Origin: Citrobacter europaeus
GTDB lineage: Bacteria > Pseudomonadota > Gammaproteobacteria > Enterobacterales > Enterobacteriaceae
DNA: 64,000 nt
Direction of reading: 5' to 3'
NCBI GenBank assembly: GCA_020099315.1
Contig: CP083650.1
Coordinates: 4,340,001-4,404,000, forward strand
The notes beneath the pieces were generated by a model, which ran no database searches, was not told where the DNA came from, and saw only the letters and a list, made by a program, of their open reading frames with translations. Of this stretch, positions 16,891 to 38,154 are shown one piece after another; position 1 is the first letter of the stretch; each line of letters starts with the position of its first letter. A program made the translations under genes and the position numbers.

Positions 16891-16904
16891 TTAGATATAT
16901 CTAA
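16891..16904. promoter_or_regulatory. Candidate YqjI operator at yqjI
   Basis: TTAGATATATCTAA is a perfect 14-bp palindrome 20 bases upstream of the yqjI start. E. coli YqjI represses its own gene and yqjH. Confidence 0.55.
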
Positions 16905-16923
16905 ACAACATCAGGAGACGATG

Positions 16924-17592
16924 ATGCAAAACCATCATGAAGGTTGCTGCAAACATACTGAGCACCAACACGAAGGCTGCTGCAAGGGTGAAGGACATCA
17001 CCACGAAGGCCGCCACAACGAGCACCATGCAGGTTGCTGCAAAGGTGAAGAACATCGCCATGAAGGCTGTAACAAAGAACATCACCACGAACAGGGTTGT
17101 GGGCACCGTCGCGGGGGCGGTGGTCGTCGCCAACGCTTCTTCGGTCACGGAGAATTACGCCTGGTCATTCTGGATATCCTGACCCGCGACGCCAGCCACG
17201 GCTATGAGCTGATTAAAGCAATTGAAACCCTGACTCAGGGTAACTATACCCCGAGCCCGGGCGTTATCTATCCGACGCTGGATTTCTTGCAGGATCAGGC
17301 ACTGATCACCATCAGCGACGAGGAAGGTGGGCGTAAACAGATTGCGATCACGACTCAGGGCCAGCAATGGCTGGATGAAAACCGTGAGCATCTGGAACAT
17401 ATCCACGAACGTATTAAAGCCCGCTGCGTGGGTTTTGAATTACGCAAGAATCCGCAGATGAAACGCGCGCTGGAAAACTTCAAAGCCGTGCTGGACCTAC
17501 GGGTTAATCATGGTGATACCAGCGATGCGCAGATCAAAAAAATCATCGGTATTATCGATCGCGCTGCGCTGGATATTACTCAGCTGGATTAA
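16924..17592 (+). CDS. yqjI: PadR-family metal-responsive repressor YqjI
   Basis: Nickel- and iron-responsive repressor (222 residues) of yqjH and itself. The first 65 residues are a His/Cys-rich metal-binding tail with repeated HHEGCCK-like units. A PadR winged-helix domain follows, with FFGHGELRLVILDILTRD, HGYELIKAIE and TPSPGVIYPTLDFLQ. The C-terminal part is helical and probably dimerises. Two adjacent ATGs at 16921 and 16924 are available. AGGAG at 16913-16917 is better spaced for the second, which I chose. The tail is somewhat longer than I recall for E. coli YqjI (207 residues in total), with an extra repeat unit. Divergent from yqjH. Confidence 0.93.
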   Translation: MQNHHEGCCKHTEHQHEGCCKGEGHHHEGRHNEHHAGCCKGEEHRHEGCNKEHHHEQGCGHRRGGGGRRQRFFGHGELRLVILDILTRDASHGYELIKAIETLTQGNYTPSPGVIYPTLDFLQDQALITISDEEGGRKQIAITTQGQQWLDENREHLEHIHERIKARCVGFELRKNPQMKRALENFKAVLDLRVNHGDTSDAQIKKIIGIIDRAALDITQLD

Positions 17593-17600
17593 TTTACACT

Positions 17601-17634
17601 GCAGGCGGGACCCGTTTGCCCGCCGTTCCGCCTG
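17601..17634. repeat. GC-rich inverted repeat between yqjI and aer
   Basis: CAGGCGGGA is mirrored by CCGCCTG across an inner CCCG/CGCC hairpin between the convergent yqjI and aer genes. It may serve as a terminator, but the following T-run is poor. Confidence 0.45.
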
Positions 17635-17645
17635 TAGGGTTTATA

Positions 17646-19166
17646 TTAATGTAGCACCGTGACAGCATCTTCCAGTCGACCAGCGCGATGCTTCACCATC
17701 GCAGAAATCTGGGCGCTCTCTTCAACCAGTTCGGCGTTTTTCTGCGTAATATTGCTCAGTTCATCCACTGCCCGAGTCAGGCTGGAAAGGCCATCTGACT
17801 GCTCCAGCGTTGAGTGGCTGATTTGGGCGATCAGCTGAGTGACGTTTTGCACCTGCGCCACAATATCGTCCATCGTGCGCCCTGCAGCGTGAACCTGATC
17901 GGAGCCGGACTGCACTTTATCGGCGCTGGCATCAATCAGCTTGCGGATATCATTGGCCGCACTGGCGCTGCGACTGGCAAGATGACGCACTTCTCCCGCC
18001 ACCACGGCGAACCCTTTCCCTTGCTCACCTGCCCGTGCAGCTTCAACGGCGGCGTTCAAAGCCAGAATGTTGGTCTGGAAAGCAATATCGTTAATCAGCG
18101 TCGTAATGGTGCCGATCCTCTGGGTGCTGTTGGCGATATCGTCCATGGTTTTGATGACGGTATCCATCGCCTCACCGCCGTGCGTTGCCGCGCTGCTGGC
18201 GGCGATGGAGAGTTTATCGGCTGCGGCGGCGGTCTCAGAGTTTTGTTTTACCGATGCCGCCATCTGATTCATGGTGGTCACCGTTTCCTGCACATTCTCT
18301 ACGGTCTGCTGCGTATGCTTGTTTAAATCATCACTGCCTTTCGCCAGCGTTTCACTGTCGCTGCGTACACAACTCACCTGGCTGGAGACATCATGGATGA
18401 GCCAACGGCACATTAGCCCCAGTTGCCCGACCGCTCGCAGCATCAGGCCCAGCTCATCACTGCGGTTAAGATGCGACACGCTGTTCCGCTCACCGGTCGC
18501 CACTTTAAGCGCCTGACGGGCGACATTCTCAATAGGACGCACAATCTGCCATTCGAAAATAGCCGTTCCTAAAAGCATCACCAACACGCTCGTCAGCAGT
18601 AACGGCCATTCGGCGCCCATTTGCTGCAATGCGGCCGCCAGTAAAATAAACATAAACGCCATTACGCTGCGCACTCGCCAGCGAATCGGCAGCGCCGGGA
18701 ATTTACCCAACCAGCCTTTGCGTACCACCAGGCCTTTATGAATTCGTCGATTGCAACGCCCTTCATTCAGCGCTTTATATAAAGGCTCTACCGCCGCAAT
18801 CTCCTCGTCAGTTGCCCGGGTACGGATCGACATATACCCGGTTACACGCCCTTCCCGCACCATCGGCACCGCATTGGCCCTTACCCAGTAGTGATCGCCA
18901 TTCTTACGCCGGTTTTTCACAATCCCGCTCCATGGCTCACCCTGCTTCAGGGTGTACCACATATCCGCAAACGCCGCTTTTGGCATGTCCGGATGACGAA
19001 CCAGGTTGTGCGGTTTTTCGAGCAATTCATTTAGTTGATAGCCACTGACCTGGACAAAGGTATCGTTCGCATGGGTGATATAGCTTTGTAAATCGGTAGT
19101 CGACATGAGGGTGATATCATCATCCAGCGGTGTATTTTGCTGACTAACGTAGGGATGAGAAGACAT
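17646..19166 (-). CDS. aer: Aerotaxis receptor Aer
   Basis: Energy and oxygen taxis receptor (506 residues, equal to E. coli Aer). The N-terminal PAS domain (about residues 20-120) binds FAD and senses redox state; it shows TFVQVSGYQLNELL and VKNRRKNGDHYWVRANAVPM. A hydrophobic hairpin near residues 165-205 anchors it in the inner membrane without a periplasmic domain. A HAMP segment follows, and then the chemotaxis signalling domain with the conserved tip around FQTNILALNAAVEAARAGEQ. A sigma28-type promoter at 19217-19243 fits control by FliA with the flagellar genes. Confidence 0.96.
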   Translation of the reverse strand: MSSHPYVSQQNTPLDDDITLMSTTDLQSYITHANDTFVQVSGYQLNELLEKPHNLVRHPDMPKAAFADMWYTLKQGEPWSGIVKNRRKNGDHYWVRANAVPMVREGRVTGYMSIRTRATDEEIAAVEPLYKALNEGRCNRRIHKGLVVRKGWLGKFPALPIRWRVRSVMAFMFILLAAALQQMGAEWPLLLTSVLVMLLGTAIFEWQIVRPIENVARQALKVATGERNSVSHLNRSDELGLMLRAVGQLGLMCRWLIHDVSSQVSCVRSDSETLAKGSDDLNKHTQQTVENVQETVTTMNQMAASVKQNSETAAAADKLSIAASSAATHGGEAMDTVIKTMDDIANSTQRIGTITTLINDIAFQTNILALNAAVEAARAGEQGKGFAVVAGEVRHLASRSASAANDIRKLIDASADKVQSGSDQVHAAGRTMDDIVAQVQNVTQLIAQISHSTLEQSDGLSSLTRAVDELSNITQKNAELVEESAQISAMVKHRAGRLEDAVTVLH

Positions 19167-19596
19167 GATTGCGTCCTGTGCAGGTTATCTGGTTGTTAAC
19201 TCTTTCGGCTTATGTTATTTCGGCGATAATTTTTTTATCTTTAGTTGTTAAATTTGATTTAGATCGCAATTTGCGATTAAACCTCAAAATTTGTACGCAT
19301 TCTAATCCATTGATTTAAAATACTTTCAATCAGAAACTATTCAATTTCACTTCTACCAATGCACCGTCACAGGGCGAATATTGCTCATTTTTAGCGCAGA
19401 AAAGGGGTTTTCCGATCTGTTTTCTCAGTCTGAACATGGGCAAAATGCCAGCAAATGTTAAGCGCTGGCATTAAATATTGCGTAAATGAGATGTTTCCTG
19501 GTGTTTATCCCGATTTTTGCTAAGCGCGCCGGAATGGCGCAATCCCTGCAATACTTAAATCAGTATCATGTGATACGCGAGCTCCGGGAGCATATT
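19167..19596. other. aer / patA intergenic region
   Basis: This 430-base gap holds the sigma28 promoter of aer and the leader of patA. The open frame in front of patA extends to 19486, but similarity to the family begins only at the TTG at 19597. No other gene is visible. Confidence 0.6.
19217..19243 (-). promoter_or_regulatory. Sigma28 (FliA) promoter of aer
   Basis: On the minus strand TAAAGATA is followed after 11 bases by GCCGAAAT, close to the FliA consensus TAAAGTTT-N11-GCCGATAA. It lies about 50 bases upstream of the aer start, and FliA control of aer is established in E. coli. Confidence 0.7.
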
Positions 19597-20976
<1,380 letters not shown>

Positions 20977-21009
20977 CAACCTTACCCGGCCTATAAAAGA
21001 TACCCTTTT

Positions 21010-21043
21010 GTAGGCCGGATAAGGCGTAGCCGCCATCCGGCAA
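21010..21043. repeat. REP element
   Basis: A single REP unit (GTAGGCCGGATAAGGCG ... CCATCCGGC) between the convergent patA and ygjH genes. Confidence 0.85.
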
Positions 21044-21053
21044 TTAGCCTAAC

Positions 21054-21386
21054 TCAAACAATCCGCACACCCACAGGCATCACCCGTTCTGGCGTTAACA
21101 GCACGCTTTCGCTGCCATCATCCGTCTCAGCGCACAGCAGCATACACTCAGATGTTTCACCGCGCATTTTGGCCTTTTGCAGGTTACACAGCACCACTAC
21201 CGTTTTCCCCATTAGCTCCTCTTCGCTGTAATAAGGAACCAGGCTGGTCACGGTTTGCAGCGTACGCTCTCCAACATCTACCTGTACGATATACAGCTTA
21301 TCGGCATTGTCATGGCGCTTTACCTGTGCGATTTTTCCAACACGTATTTCCATTCGGGCAAAATCAGCAAATGCGACGATATCCAT
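21054..21386 (-). CDS. ygjH: tRNA-binding domain protein YgjH
   Basis: A 110-residue protein made of a single EMAPII/Trbp111-type OB-fold, the tRNA-binding domain also found at the C-terminus of MetG. It shows FARMEIRVGKIAQVKRHDNADKLY near the N-terminus and VVLCNLQKAKMRGETSECML in the second half. It is probably dimeric and binds tRNA without sequence specificity; its cellular role is not settled. The ATG at 21386 follows AGGAG and gives the E. coli length, although the open frame reaches further. It is divergent from ebgR across 209 bases, which include a GTAAAATTTTAC palindrome like the ebg operator. Confidence 0.94.
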   Translation of the reverse strand: MDIVAFADFARMEIRVGKIAQVKRHDNADKLYIVQVDVGERTLQTVTSLVPYYSEEELMGKTVVVLCNLQKAKMRGETSECMLLCAETDDGSESVLLTPERVMPVGVRIV

Positions 21387-21400
21387 TGTTTTCTCCTCTG

Positions 21401-21412
21401 GTAAAATTTTAC
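21401..21412. promoter_or_regulatory. EbgR-operator-like palindrome at ygjH
   Basis: GTAAAATTTTAC is a perfect 12-bp palindrome, extended as GGTAAAATTTTACTAAAT. It shares the GTAAAA and TTTTACTAAA cores with the operator in front of ebgA. It lies directly upstream of ygjH and 184 bases before ebgR. Confidence 0.45.
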
Positions 21413-21592
21413 TAAATACTAGCAAAATATTTTCCAGGCATTGTTCTCAAAAGCGGGAAAATGACGTACTCATCACACTCTGAAAGCCCGGTTTTACCCC
21501 GAGCATGTCAATTAAACATGCTTTTTTTACTGAAAACAGATGAATAGATAAGCACTTCATTTACAATGCGCAGGTAACTCAGGGAAAAGGCA

Positions 21593-22579
<987 letters not shown>

Positions 22580-22594
22580 AATCCCCCGTTAACC

Positions 22595-22620
22595 CGCCCG
22601 GTTTCTTCTGATGCCGGGCG
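22595..22620 (+). terminator. Possible ebgR terminator
   Basis: CGCCCGG and CCGGGCG form a 7-bp stem with an 11-12 base loop 15 bases after the ebgR stop. The T-run after it is poor. Confidence 0.4.
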
Positions 22621-22696
22621 CGCATTGTCATGCATTCTTTTCTGCGTCCGAATTATTTTCGTGATCCAGTTAAAGTAAATCACTTCATTCGCTATA

Positions 22697-26325
<3,629 letters not shown>

Positions 26326-26387
26326 AAACACAGGCGGCGCCGACGTTGCGCCGCCAGTACCCTATAATAATCAGGAATCGGAGATGT

Positions 26388-27835
<1,448 letters not shown>

Positions 27836-27854
27836 GAATAACAATAAACAATAT

Positions 27855-28006
<152 letters not shown>

Positions 28007-28032
28007 TCTTTTATTTGGCTTAGGATCGAAGC

Positions 28033-29094
<1,062 letters not shown>

Positions 29095-29110
29095 CAAGGA
29101 CCGGAACACC

Positions 29111-31462
<2,352 letters not shown>

Positions 31463-31473
31463 TCGGTAGCATT

Positions 31474-31556
31474 TTGCCGGATGACGTTTCGCTCATCCGG
31501 CCCAAAAGACACATTTTCACCGGCCGGGTTAGGTGCTTGCACCGACATTCGGCAAA
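31474..31556. repeat. REP/BIME pair
   Basis: Units at 31474-31502 and 31522-31556 are both palindromic with CCGGATGA and CGGCCGG cores, between ygjK and fadH. The second unit is diverged. Confidence 0.75.
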
Positions 31557-31669
31557 TTCATTCTCTGCTCCCACTCCTTTTTTGAATCCCATCACAATCA
31601 CGGCATTCCCCTTTTCCCTTTTACGCGGTGACGGCTAAATTATTAACTCATCCGACCACATAACAATAA

Positions 31670-33709
<2,040 letters not shown>

Positions 33710-33722
33710 CAGGATGTAATTC

Positions 33723-33757
33723 GTAGGCCGGATAAGGCGTTAGCCGCCATCCGGCAT
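33723..33757. repeat. REP element
   Basis: One REP unit (GTAGGCCGGATAAGGCG ... CCATCCGGC) between the convergent fadH and rlmG genes. Confidence 0.85.
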
Positions 33758-33762
33758 CCCTG

Positions 33763-34899
33763 TTAGCGACGACGACCGGTTTTAACCGCCTTCAGCACCA
33801 CAAATTTATTATTGGTGGCAATGGTTACGCAGTTGCCGAAAATCTTCTTCAGCTTGTGGAAGTAGTCGAGGTGACGGTTAGCCACAATGTACAGCTCACC
33901 GTTGATTTTCAGGCAGCGGCGGGCGTGGTGGAACATCTCCCAGGCAATGTTATCCGTCAGCGCGTGCTTTTGATGGAACGGAGGGTTGCACAGCACGGCG
34001 TTAAAGCGGAACGGTTCGACGCCAGACAGCGCGTTGTTGATCATAAACTCGCAGCGATCCAGCGCTTCAGGCATGTTACTTTCCACGTTCAAACGGCTTG
34101 AAGCCACCGCCATCGGCGATTCATCAACAAATACCACGCTGGCTTCCGGGTTCTTCGCCAGCAGCGTCATACCGATAACGCCGTTACCGCAGCCGAGATC
34201 CACAATCTCCCCCTCGAGGTTTTCCGGCAGATGCTCGATAAAAAAGCGCGCGCCGATATCCAGCCCGGTACGGGAGAAGACGTTAGCGTGGTTATGGATA
34301 GTCCAGTCGGTACCTTCCAGCTTCCAGCTCAGCGTTTGCGAGGCAGCGGCCAGCTCAGGTTTGCTGAACGTACAGTTGATTAGACGCGCTTTTTTCCACG
34401 CCAGCGTCGTGGTGGTTGGACCCAGCACTTTTTCAAACAGTTCCAGCGTCGAGGTATGCACATCACGCGCTTTTGCCCCGGCGATAATGCGCGTTTGCGG
34501 CGTTACCACTTCGCGCAGCGCGCGCAGTTGCTGCTCCAGCAGCGCCATGGTTTTTGGCAGCTTTATCAGCACCACGCCCGGCGCCTGCGGATACTCCGCG
34601 GTGCTGTCGAGGAATTTGACGCTCGACTCGGCAATATCGTTGTGGCGCAGGTTCTCGCGTGTGGCAAGCTCGCTGAGATAGGAGTCGCCAATGCTGTACG
34701 GCGTATGTTCCGCCAGCGCACAGCCCAGCGCGCCGAAGGTATCATTCAGGATCAGCACCGGGCCGCTAATCTCGGTATCGTCCAGCTGTTGCAGCAGATA
34801 TTCATCCGCCGCTTCCCACGCCAGCAGCGGGTTAACGTCGTCCGTTTCCGGGAAACGTTTAAGTGTCAGTGAACGGAAACCGTTGTCTGTGTGGCTCAT
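33763..34899 (-). CDS. rlmG: 23S rRNA m2G1835 methyltransferase RlmG
   Basis: SAM-dependent methyltransferase (378 residues) that makes N2-methylguanosine at position 1835 of 23S rRNA. The C-terminal catalytic domain has the SAM motif EIVDLGCGNGVIG and the N2-G methylation signature NAVLCNPPFHQKH. The N-terminal domain is a degenerate copy of the same fold. The ATG at 34899 follows GGAGGG and matches the E. coli length, while the frame extends 27 codons further upstream. A second ERIC element lies in its divergent upstream region. Confidence 0.96.
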   Translation of the reverse strand: MSHTDNGFRSLTLKRFPETDDVNPLLAWEAADEYLLQQLDDTEISGPVLILNDTFGALGCALAEHTPYSIGDSYLSELATRENLRHNDIAESSVKFLDSTAEYPQAPGVVLIKLPKTMALLEQQLRALREVVTPQTRIIAGAKARDVHTSTLELFEKVLGPTTTTLAWKKARLINCTFSKPELAAASQTLSWKLEGTDWTIHNHANVFSRTGLDIGARFFIEHLPENLEGEIVDLGCGNGVIGMTLLAKNPEASVVFVDESPMAVASSRLNVESNMPEALDRCEFMINNALSGVEPFRFNAVLCNPPFHQKHALTDNIAWEMFHHARRCLKINGELYIVANRHLDYFHKLKKIFGNCVTIATNNKFVVLKAVKTGRRR

Positions 34900-34967
34900 C
34901 GGCCCTCCTGAATGGTAAAATTTCGGCGTATCCCTGAAAAGGGTGCGTGAGTATACAACATTTTGAA

Positions 34968-35090
34968 TACACAAAATCATTCAAGTTGCATCAAGGCGGC
35001 AAGTGAGTGAATCCCCGGGAGCGTACATTTAGTACGTGACTGGGGTGCGCGAACGCAGCCAACACAGAGGCAGCTTGAAGGATGAAGTGG
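34968..35090. repeat. ERIC element before ygjP
   Basis: A second ERIC-type imperfect palindrome with GTGACTGGGGTGC in its core and a CAGCTTGAAGGATGAAG right arm. It ends about a dozen bases before the ygjP start, so it probably forms part of the ygjP leader. Confidence 0.85.
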
Positions 35091-35101
35091 ATGGGACATG
35101 A

Positions 35102-35602
35102 ATGAACCAACTAACTTACCTCCAGGGCTATCCGGAACATTTGCTTTCTCAGGTGAGAACGCTGATAGCTGAACAGCGCCTGGGCGCAGTGCTGGAAAAA
35201 CGCTATCCGGGCACCCACGATTTCGCCACCGACAAAGCGCTCTGGCAATATACGCAGGATCTGAAAAATCAGTTTCTGCGCAATGCCCCGCCGCTGAATA
35301 AAGTCATGTATGACAGCAAGATCCACGTTCTGAAGAATGCGTTGGGGCTGCATACCGCCGTTTCTCGCGTGCAGGGCGGTAAGCTCAAAGCCAAAGCGGA
35401 GATCCGCGTCGCCACCGTCTTTCGCAATGCCCCGGAACCCTTTTTGCGTATGATCGTCGTTCATGAACTGGCGCATCTGAAAGAAAAAGAGCACGACAAA
35501 GCGTTTTACCAGCTGTGCTGTCATATGGAACCTCAGTACCATCAACTGGAGTTCGATACCCGCCTGTGGTTAACGCAACAATCGTTAAAGCAAACTGCGT
35601 AG
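35102..35602 (+). CDS. ygjP: YgjP family metal-dependent protein
   Basis: A 166-residue YgjP/DUF45-type protein with a zinc-binding HELAHLKEKEH motif, as in SprT-like metallopeptidases. The E. coli protein has been reported as a UTP pyrophosphatase, so the catalytic type is not settled. The conserved block VMYDSKIHVLKNALGLHT and a nucleic-acid-like basic stretch GGKLKAKAEIR precede the motif. Its leader overlaps the end of an ERIC element and the ribosome site is weak (GGATGGGA). In E. coli ygjQ follows; here only 72 bases separate it from ygjR, so ygjQ is missing. Confidence 0.9.
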   Translation: MNQLTYLQGYPEHLLSQVRTLIAEQRLGAVLEKRYPGTHDFATDKALWQYTQDLKNQFLRNAPPLNKVMYDSKIHVLKNALGLHTAVSRVQGGKLKAKAEIRVATVFRNAPEPFLRMIVVHELAHLKEKEHDKAFYQLCCHMEPQYHQLEFDTRLWLTQQSLKQTA

Positions 35603-35674
35603 TCGCGCACTGGCTTTGTCTTCAGGGCATGCTAAATTGACGAAAGAATCCCTTTTCGCAGCCTGAAGGCCTTT

Positions 35675-36673
35675 ATGATACGTTTTGCAGTAATTGGCAC
35701 AAACTGGATCACTCGCCAGTTTGTCGATGCCGCCCATGAAACCGGCAAATATAAGTTAACCGCAGTTTATTCCCGTAGCCTTGAGCAGGCGCAGACCTTC
35801 GCCAACGATTACCCCGTCGAACATCTGTTTACTTCGCTGGAAGCGATGGCGCAAAGCGAGGCAATCGACGCTGTCTACATCGCCAGCCCAAACTCCCTGC
35901 ACTTCCCGCAGACCGAGCTGTTTTTGCGGCATAAAAAACATGTTATTTGCGAAAAGCCGCTGGCCTCAAACCTGACGCAAGCCGAAGCCGCTATCGCCTG
36001 CGCGCGCGAAAATCAGGTTGTACTGTTTGAAGCGTTTAAGACCGCCAGCCTGCCTAACTTCCTGCTGTTGCAGCAATCGCTCCCCAAAGTTGGAAGAATC
36101 AGGAAAGCGTTTATCAATTACTGCCAGTACTCCTCGCGTTACCAGCGCTATCTGGACGGTGAAAATCCGAACACGTTTAATCTGGCATTCTCCAATGGCT
36201 CGATTATGGATATCGGTTTTTACTGCCTGGCCTCGGCGGTTGCGCTGTGGGGCGAGCCGCAGAGCGTTCAGGCCAGCGCCAGCCTGCTGGAAAGCGGCGT
36301 GGACGCTCACGGCGTGGTGGTGCTGAATTACGGTGATTTCAGCGTTACGCTCCAGCACTCAAAAGTAAGCGACTCGGTATTAGCCAGTGAAATTCAGGGC
36401 GAGTCGGGATCGTTGGTCATCGAGCATATCTCCGAGTGTCAGAAAGTGTGTTTCGTTCCTCGCGGGGGGAAAACGCAGGATCTGACGACGCCTCAACACA
36501 TCAATACTATGCTGTATGAGGCAGAGGCTTTTGCTCATTTGGTTGAATCCGGCGAAGTGGATCACCCGGCACTGACCGTCAGTCGTATCACCGCCAAACT
36601 GCAAACGGAGATTCGCCGCCAGACCGGCGTGATTTTTCCGGCAGACGAAGCGGTAGCATCGCTGACTGCGTAA
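35675..36673 (+). CDS. ygjR: Gfo/Idh/MocA-family oxidoreductase YgjR
   Basis: NAD(P)-dependent oxidoreductase of the Gfo/Idh/MocA family (332 residues). The N-terminal Rossmann domain begins MIRFAVIGTNWITRQFV, and the family EKP motif is in HVICEKPLASN near residue 95. The C-terminal domain contains the expected DIGFYCLASA helix. The substrate is unknown; relatives act on sugars or inositols. A hairpin at 36693-36722 after the stop may end transcription before alx. Confidence 0.93.
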   Translation: MIRFAVIGTNWITRQFVDAAHETGKYKLTAVYSRSLEQAQTFANDYPVEHLFTSLEAMAQSEAIDAVYIASPNSLHFPQTELFLRHKKHVICEKPLASNLTQAEAAIACARENQVVLFEAFKTASLPNFLLLQQSLPKVGRIRKAFINYCQYSSRYQRYLDGENPNTFNLAFSNGSIMDIGFYCLASAVALWGEPQSVQASASLLESGVDAHGVVVLNYGDFSVTLQHSKVSDSVLASEIQGESGSLVIEHISECQKVCFVPRGGKTQDLTTPQHINTMLYEAEAFAHLVESGEVDHPALTVSRITAKLQTEIRRQTGVIFPADEAVASLTA

Positions 36674-36692
36674 AGGTGTGTAAAACGAATGT

Positions 36693-36722
36693 TGCAGGCC
36701 ATTGACTGAATGCATGGCCTGT
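36693..36722 (+). terminator. ygjR terminator-like hairpin
   Basis: CAGGCCAT and ATGGCCTG form an 8-bp stem with a short loop, followed by TAATATTTTG. The tail is only moderately T-rich. Confidence 0.55.
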
Positions 36723-36734
36723 AATATTTTGTAA

Positions 36735-36935
36735 CCCGCAAAGGGGAGTAACTTCGTTGTCGGTTGATCGTCATTACGATGTGTGAAAAACCACATCCGG
36801 TCGCCGGGCGATAACAAAGGAATACGCCATCGTATTCCTTTGTTGTTGTAAGTGAGACCTTGCCGAATGGCAAGGTCTATGCATAAAAAGCAGCGGCTAA
36901 TGCCATTCGGCGTTGGCCGTTTTTTTTATGCATGG
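36735..36935 (+). ncRNA. yybP-ykoY manganese riboswitch / alx leader (PRE)
   Basis: The alx leader contains the hallmarks of the yybP-ykoY family, known in E. coli as SraF or the pH-responsive element. There is a conserved AAAGGGGAGTA near 36738, a CGGTCGCCGGGCG segment, and the long stem around GACCTTGCC/GGCAAGGTC near 36857. A GC hairpin with eight Ts at 36893-36930 is a candidate intrinsic terminator of the expression platform. Members bind Mn2+, and the alx leader also responds to alkaline pH. Boundaries are estimated. Confidence 0.85.
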
Positions 36936-36944
36936 GGAAATACA

Positions 36945-37913
36945 ATGAATACTGTCGGCACACCGTTGTTATGGGGTGGCTTCGCTGTCGTGGTGGTTAT
37001 TATGCTGGCCATCGACCTGCTGTTACAGGGTCGTCGTGGCGCGCATACGATGTCGATGAAGCAGGCTGCGGCCTGGTCAATCGTCTGGGTAACGCTGTCG
37101 TTACTGTTTAACGCCGCCTTCTGGTGGTACCTGGCCCAAACCCAGGGCCGCGCCGTTGCCGACCCGCAGGCGCTGGCGTTCCTTACCGGCTATTTGATCG
37201 AAAAATCGCTGGCGGTAGATAACGTCTTTGTCTGGTTAATGCTGTTCAGCTACTTCTCCGTACCGCCTGCGTTGCAGCGTCGGGTGCTGGTGTATGGCGT
37301 GTTGGGCGCGATTGTTCTGCGTACGATCATGATCTTCGCCGGCAGTTGGCTTATCACCCAGTTTGAGTGGTTGTTGTACGTGTTCGGCGCATTCCTGTTG
37401 TTTACCGGCGTGAAGATGGCGCTGGCGAAAGAAGATGCCTCCGGTATTGGCGACAGACCGTTAGTACGCTGGCTGCGCGGCCATTTACGCATGACCGATA
37501 CCATCGAAGATGAAAAATTCTTTGTGCGTAAAAACGGCCTGCTGTTTGTCACGCCGCTGATGCTGGTGTTGATTCTGGTTGAACTGAGCGACGTTATTTT
37601 TGCCGTCGACAGTATCCCGGCTATCTTTGCCGTCACCACCGACCCGTTCATCGTGTTGACCTCGAACCTGTTTGCTATTTTGGGTCTGCGCGCGATGTAC
37701 TTCCTGCTGGCAGGCGTGGCGGAGCGTTTCTCCATGCTGAAGTACGGTTTGTCGGTCATTCTGGTATTTATCGGTATTAAGATGCTGATCGTCGATTTCT
37801 ACCATATCCCGATCGCTATCTCGTTAGGCGTAGTATTTGGCATTCTGTTTGTGACGCTGATTGTGAATGCGTGGGTCAACCACCAGCACGATAAAAAGCA
37901 GCAAATTCAGTAA
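36945..37913 (+). CDS. alx: TerC-family membrane protein Alx
   Basis: Inner-membrane protein (322 residues, 7-9 predicted helices) of the TerC family, implicated in manganese export and in alkaline-pH response in E. coli. It carries the family acidic motifs EKSLAVDNVFVW and VELSDVIFAVDSIPAIFA. The ATG at 36945 gives the E. coli-like length; the open frame reaches back into the riboswitch. It is preceded by a yybP-ykoY leader and followed by a strong terminator at 37931-37969. Confidence 0.95.
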   Translation: MNTVGTPLLWGGFAVVVVIMLAIDLLLQGRRGAHTMSMKQAAAWSIVWVTLSLLFNAAFWWYLAQTQGRAVADPQALAFLTGYLIEKSLAVDNVFVWLMLFSYFSVPPALQRRVLVYGVLGAIVLRTIMIFAGSWLITQFEWLLYVFGAFLLFTGVKMALAKEDASGIGDRPLVRWLRGHLRMTDTIEDEKFFVRKNGLLFVTPLMLVLILVELSDVIFAVDSIPAIFAVTTDPFIVLTSNLFAILGLRAMYFLLAGVAERFSMLKYGLSVILVFIGIKMLIVDFYHIPIAISLGVVFGILFVTLIVNAWVNHQHDKKQQIQ

Positions 37914-37930
37914 GTTTCATCTGCTAGCTG

Positions 37931-37969
37931 AAAAGCCCGACAGCACACTGCGTGCGTCGGGCTTTTTGT
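37931..37969 (+). terminator. alx terminator
   Basis: AAAAGCCCGAC pairs with GTCGGGCTTTTT across an inner GCAC/GTGC-like loop, followed by five or more Ts. A strong intrinsic terminator. Confidence 0.85.
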
Positions 37970-38154
37970 TTATCATGTCAAAATAATGTTAATCCAAAGT
38001 TATAAAATATGATCTCAACGCGGAATCCAGGATATTTATCTTCCCGAACCCCGTACTTTCCTTATACTCAGCCATGCAAACATTTGCCCATCCTGAAAGA
38101 TGCGTCTACAGAACGCACAAAGGTAAGGCAACAACACAATGAAAGGATCACTAC

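Noticed and set aside
19460..19480. Sigma54-like element before patA
   Set aside because: GG-to-GC spacing is 11 rather than 10 bases, so I did not annotate it.
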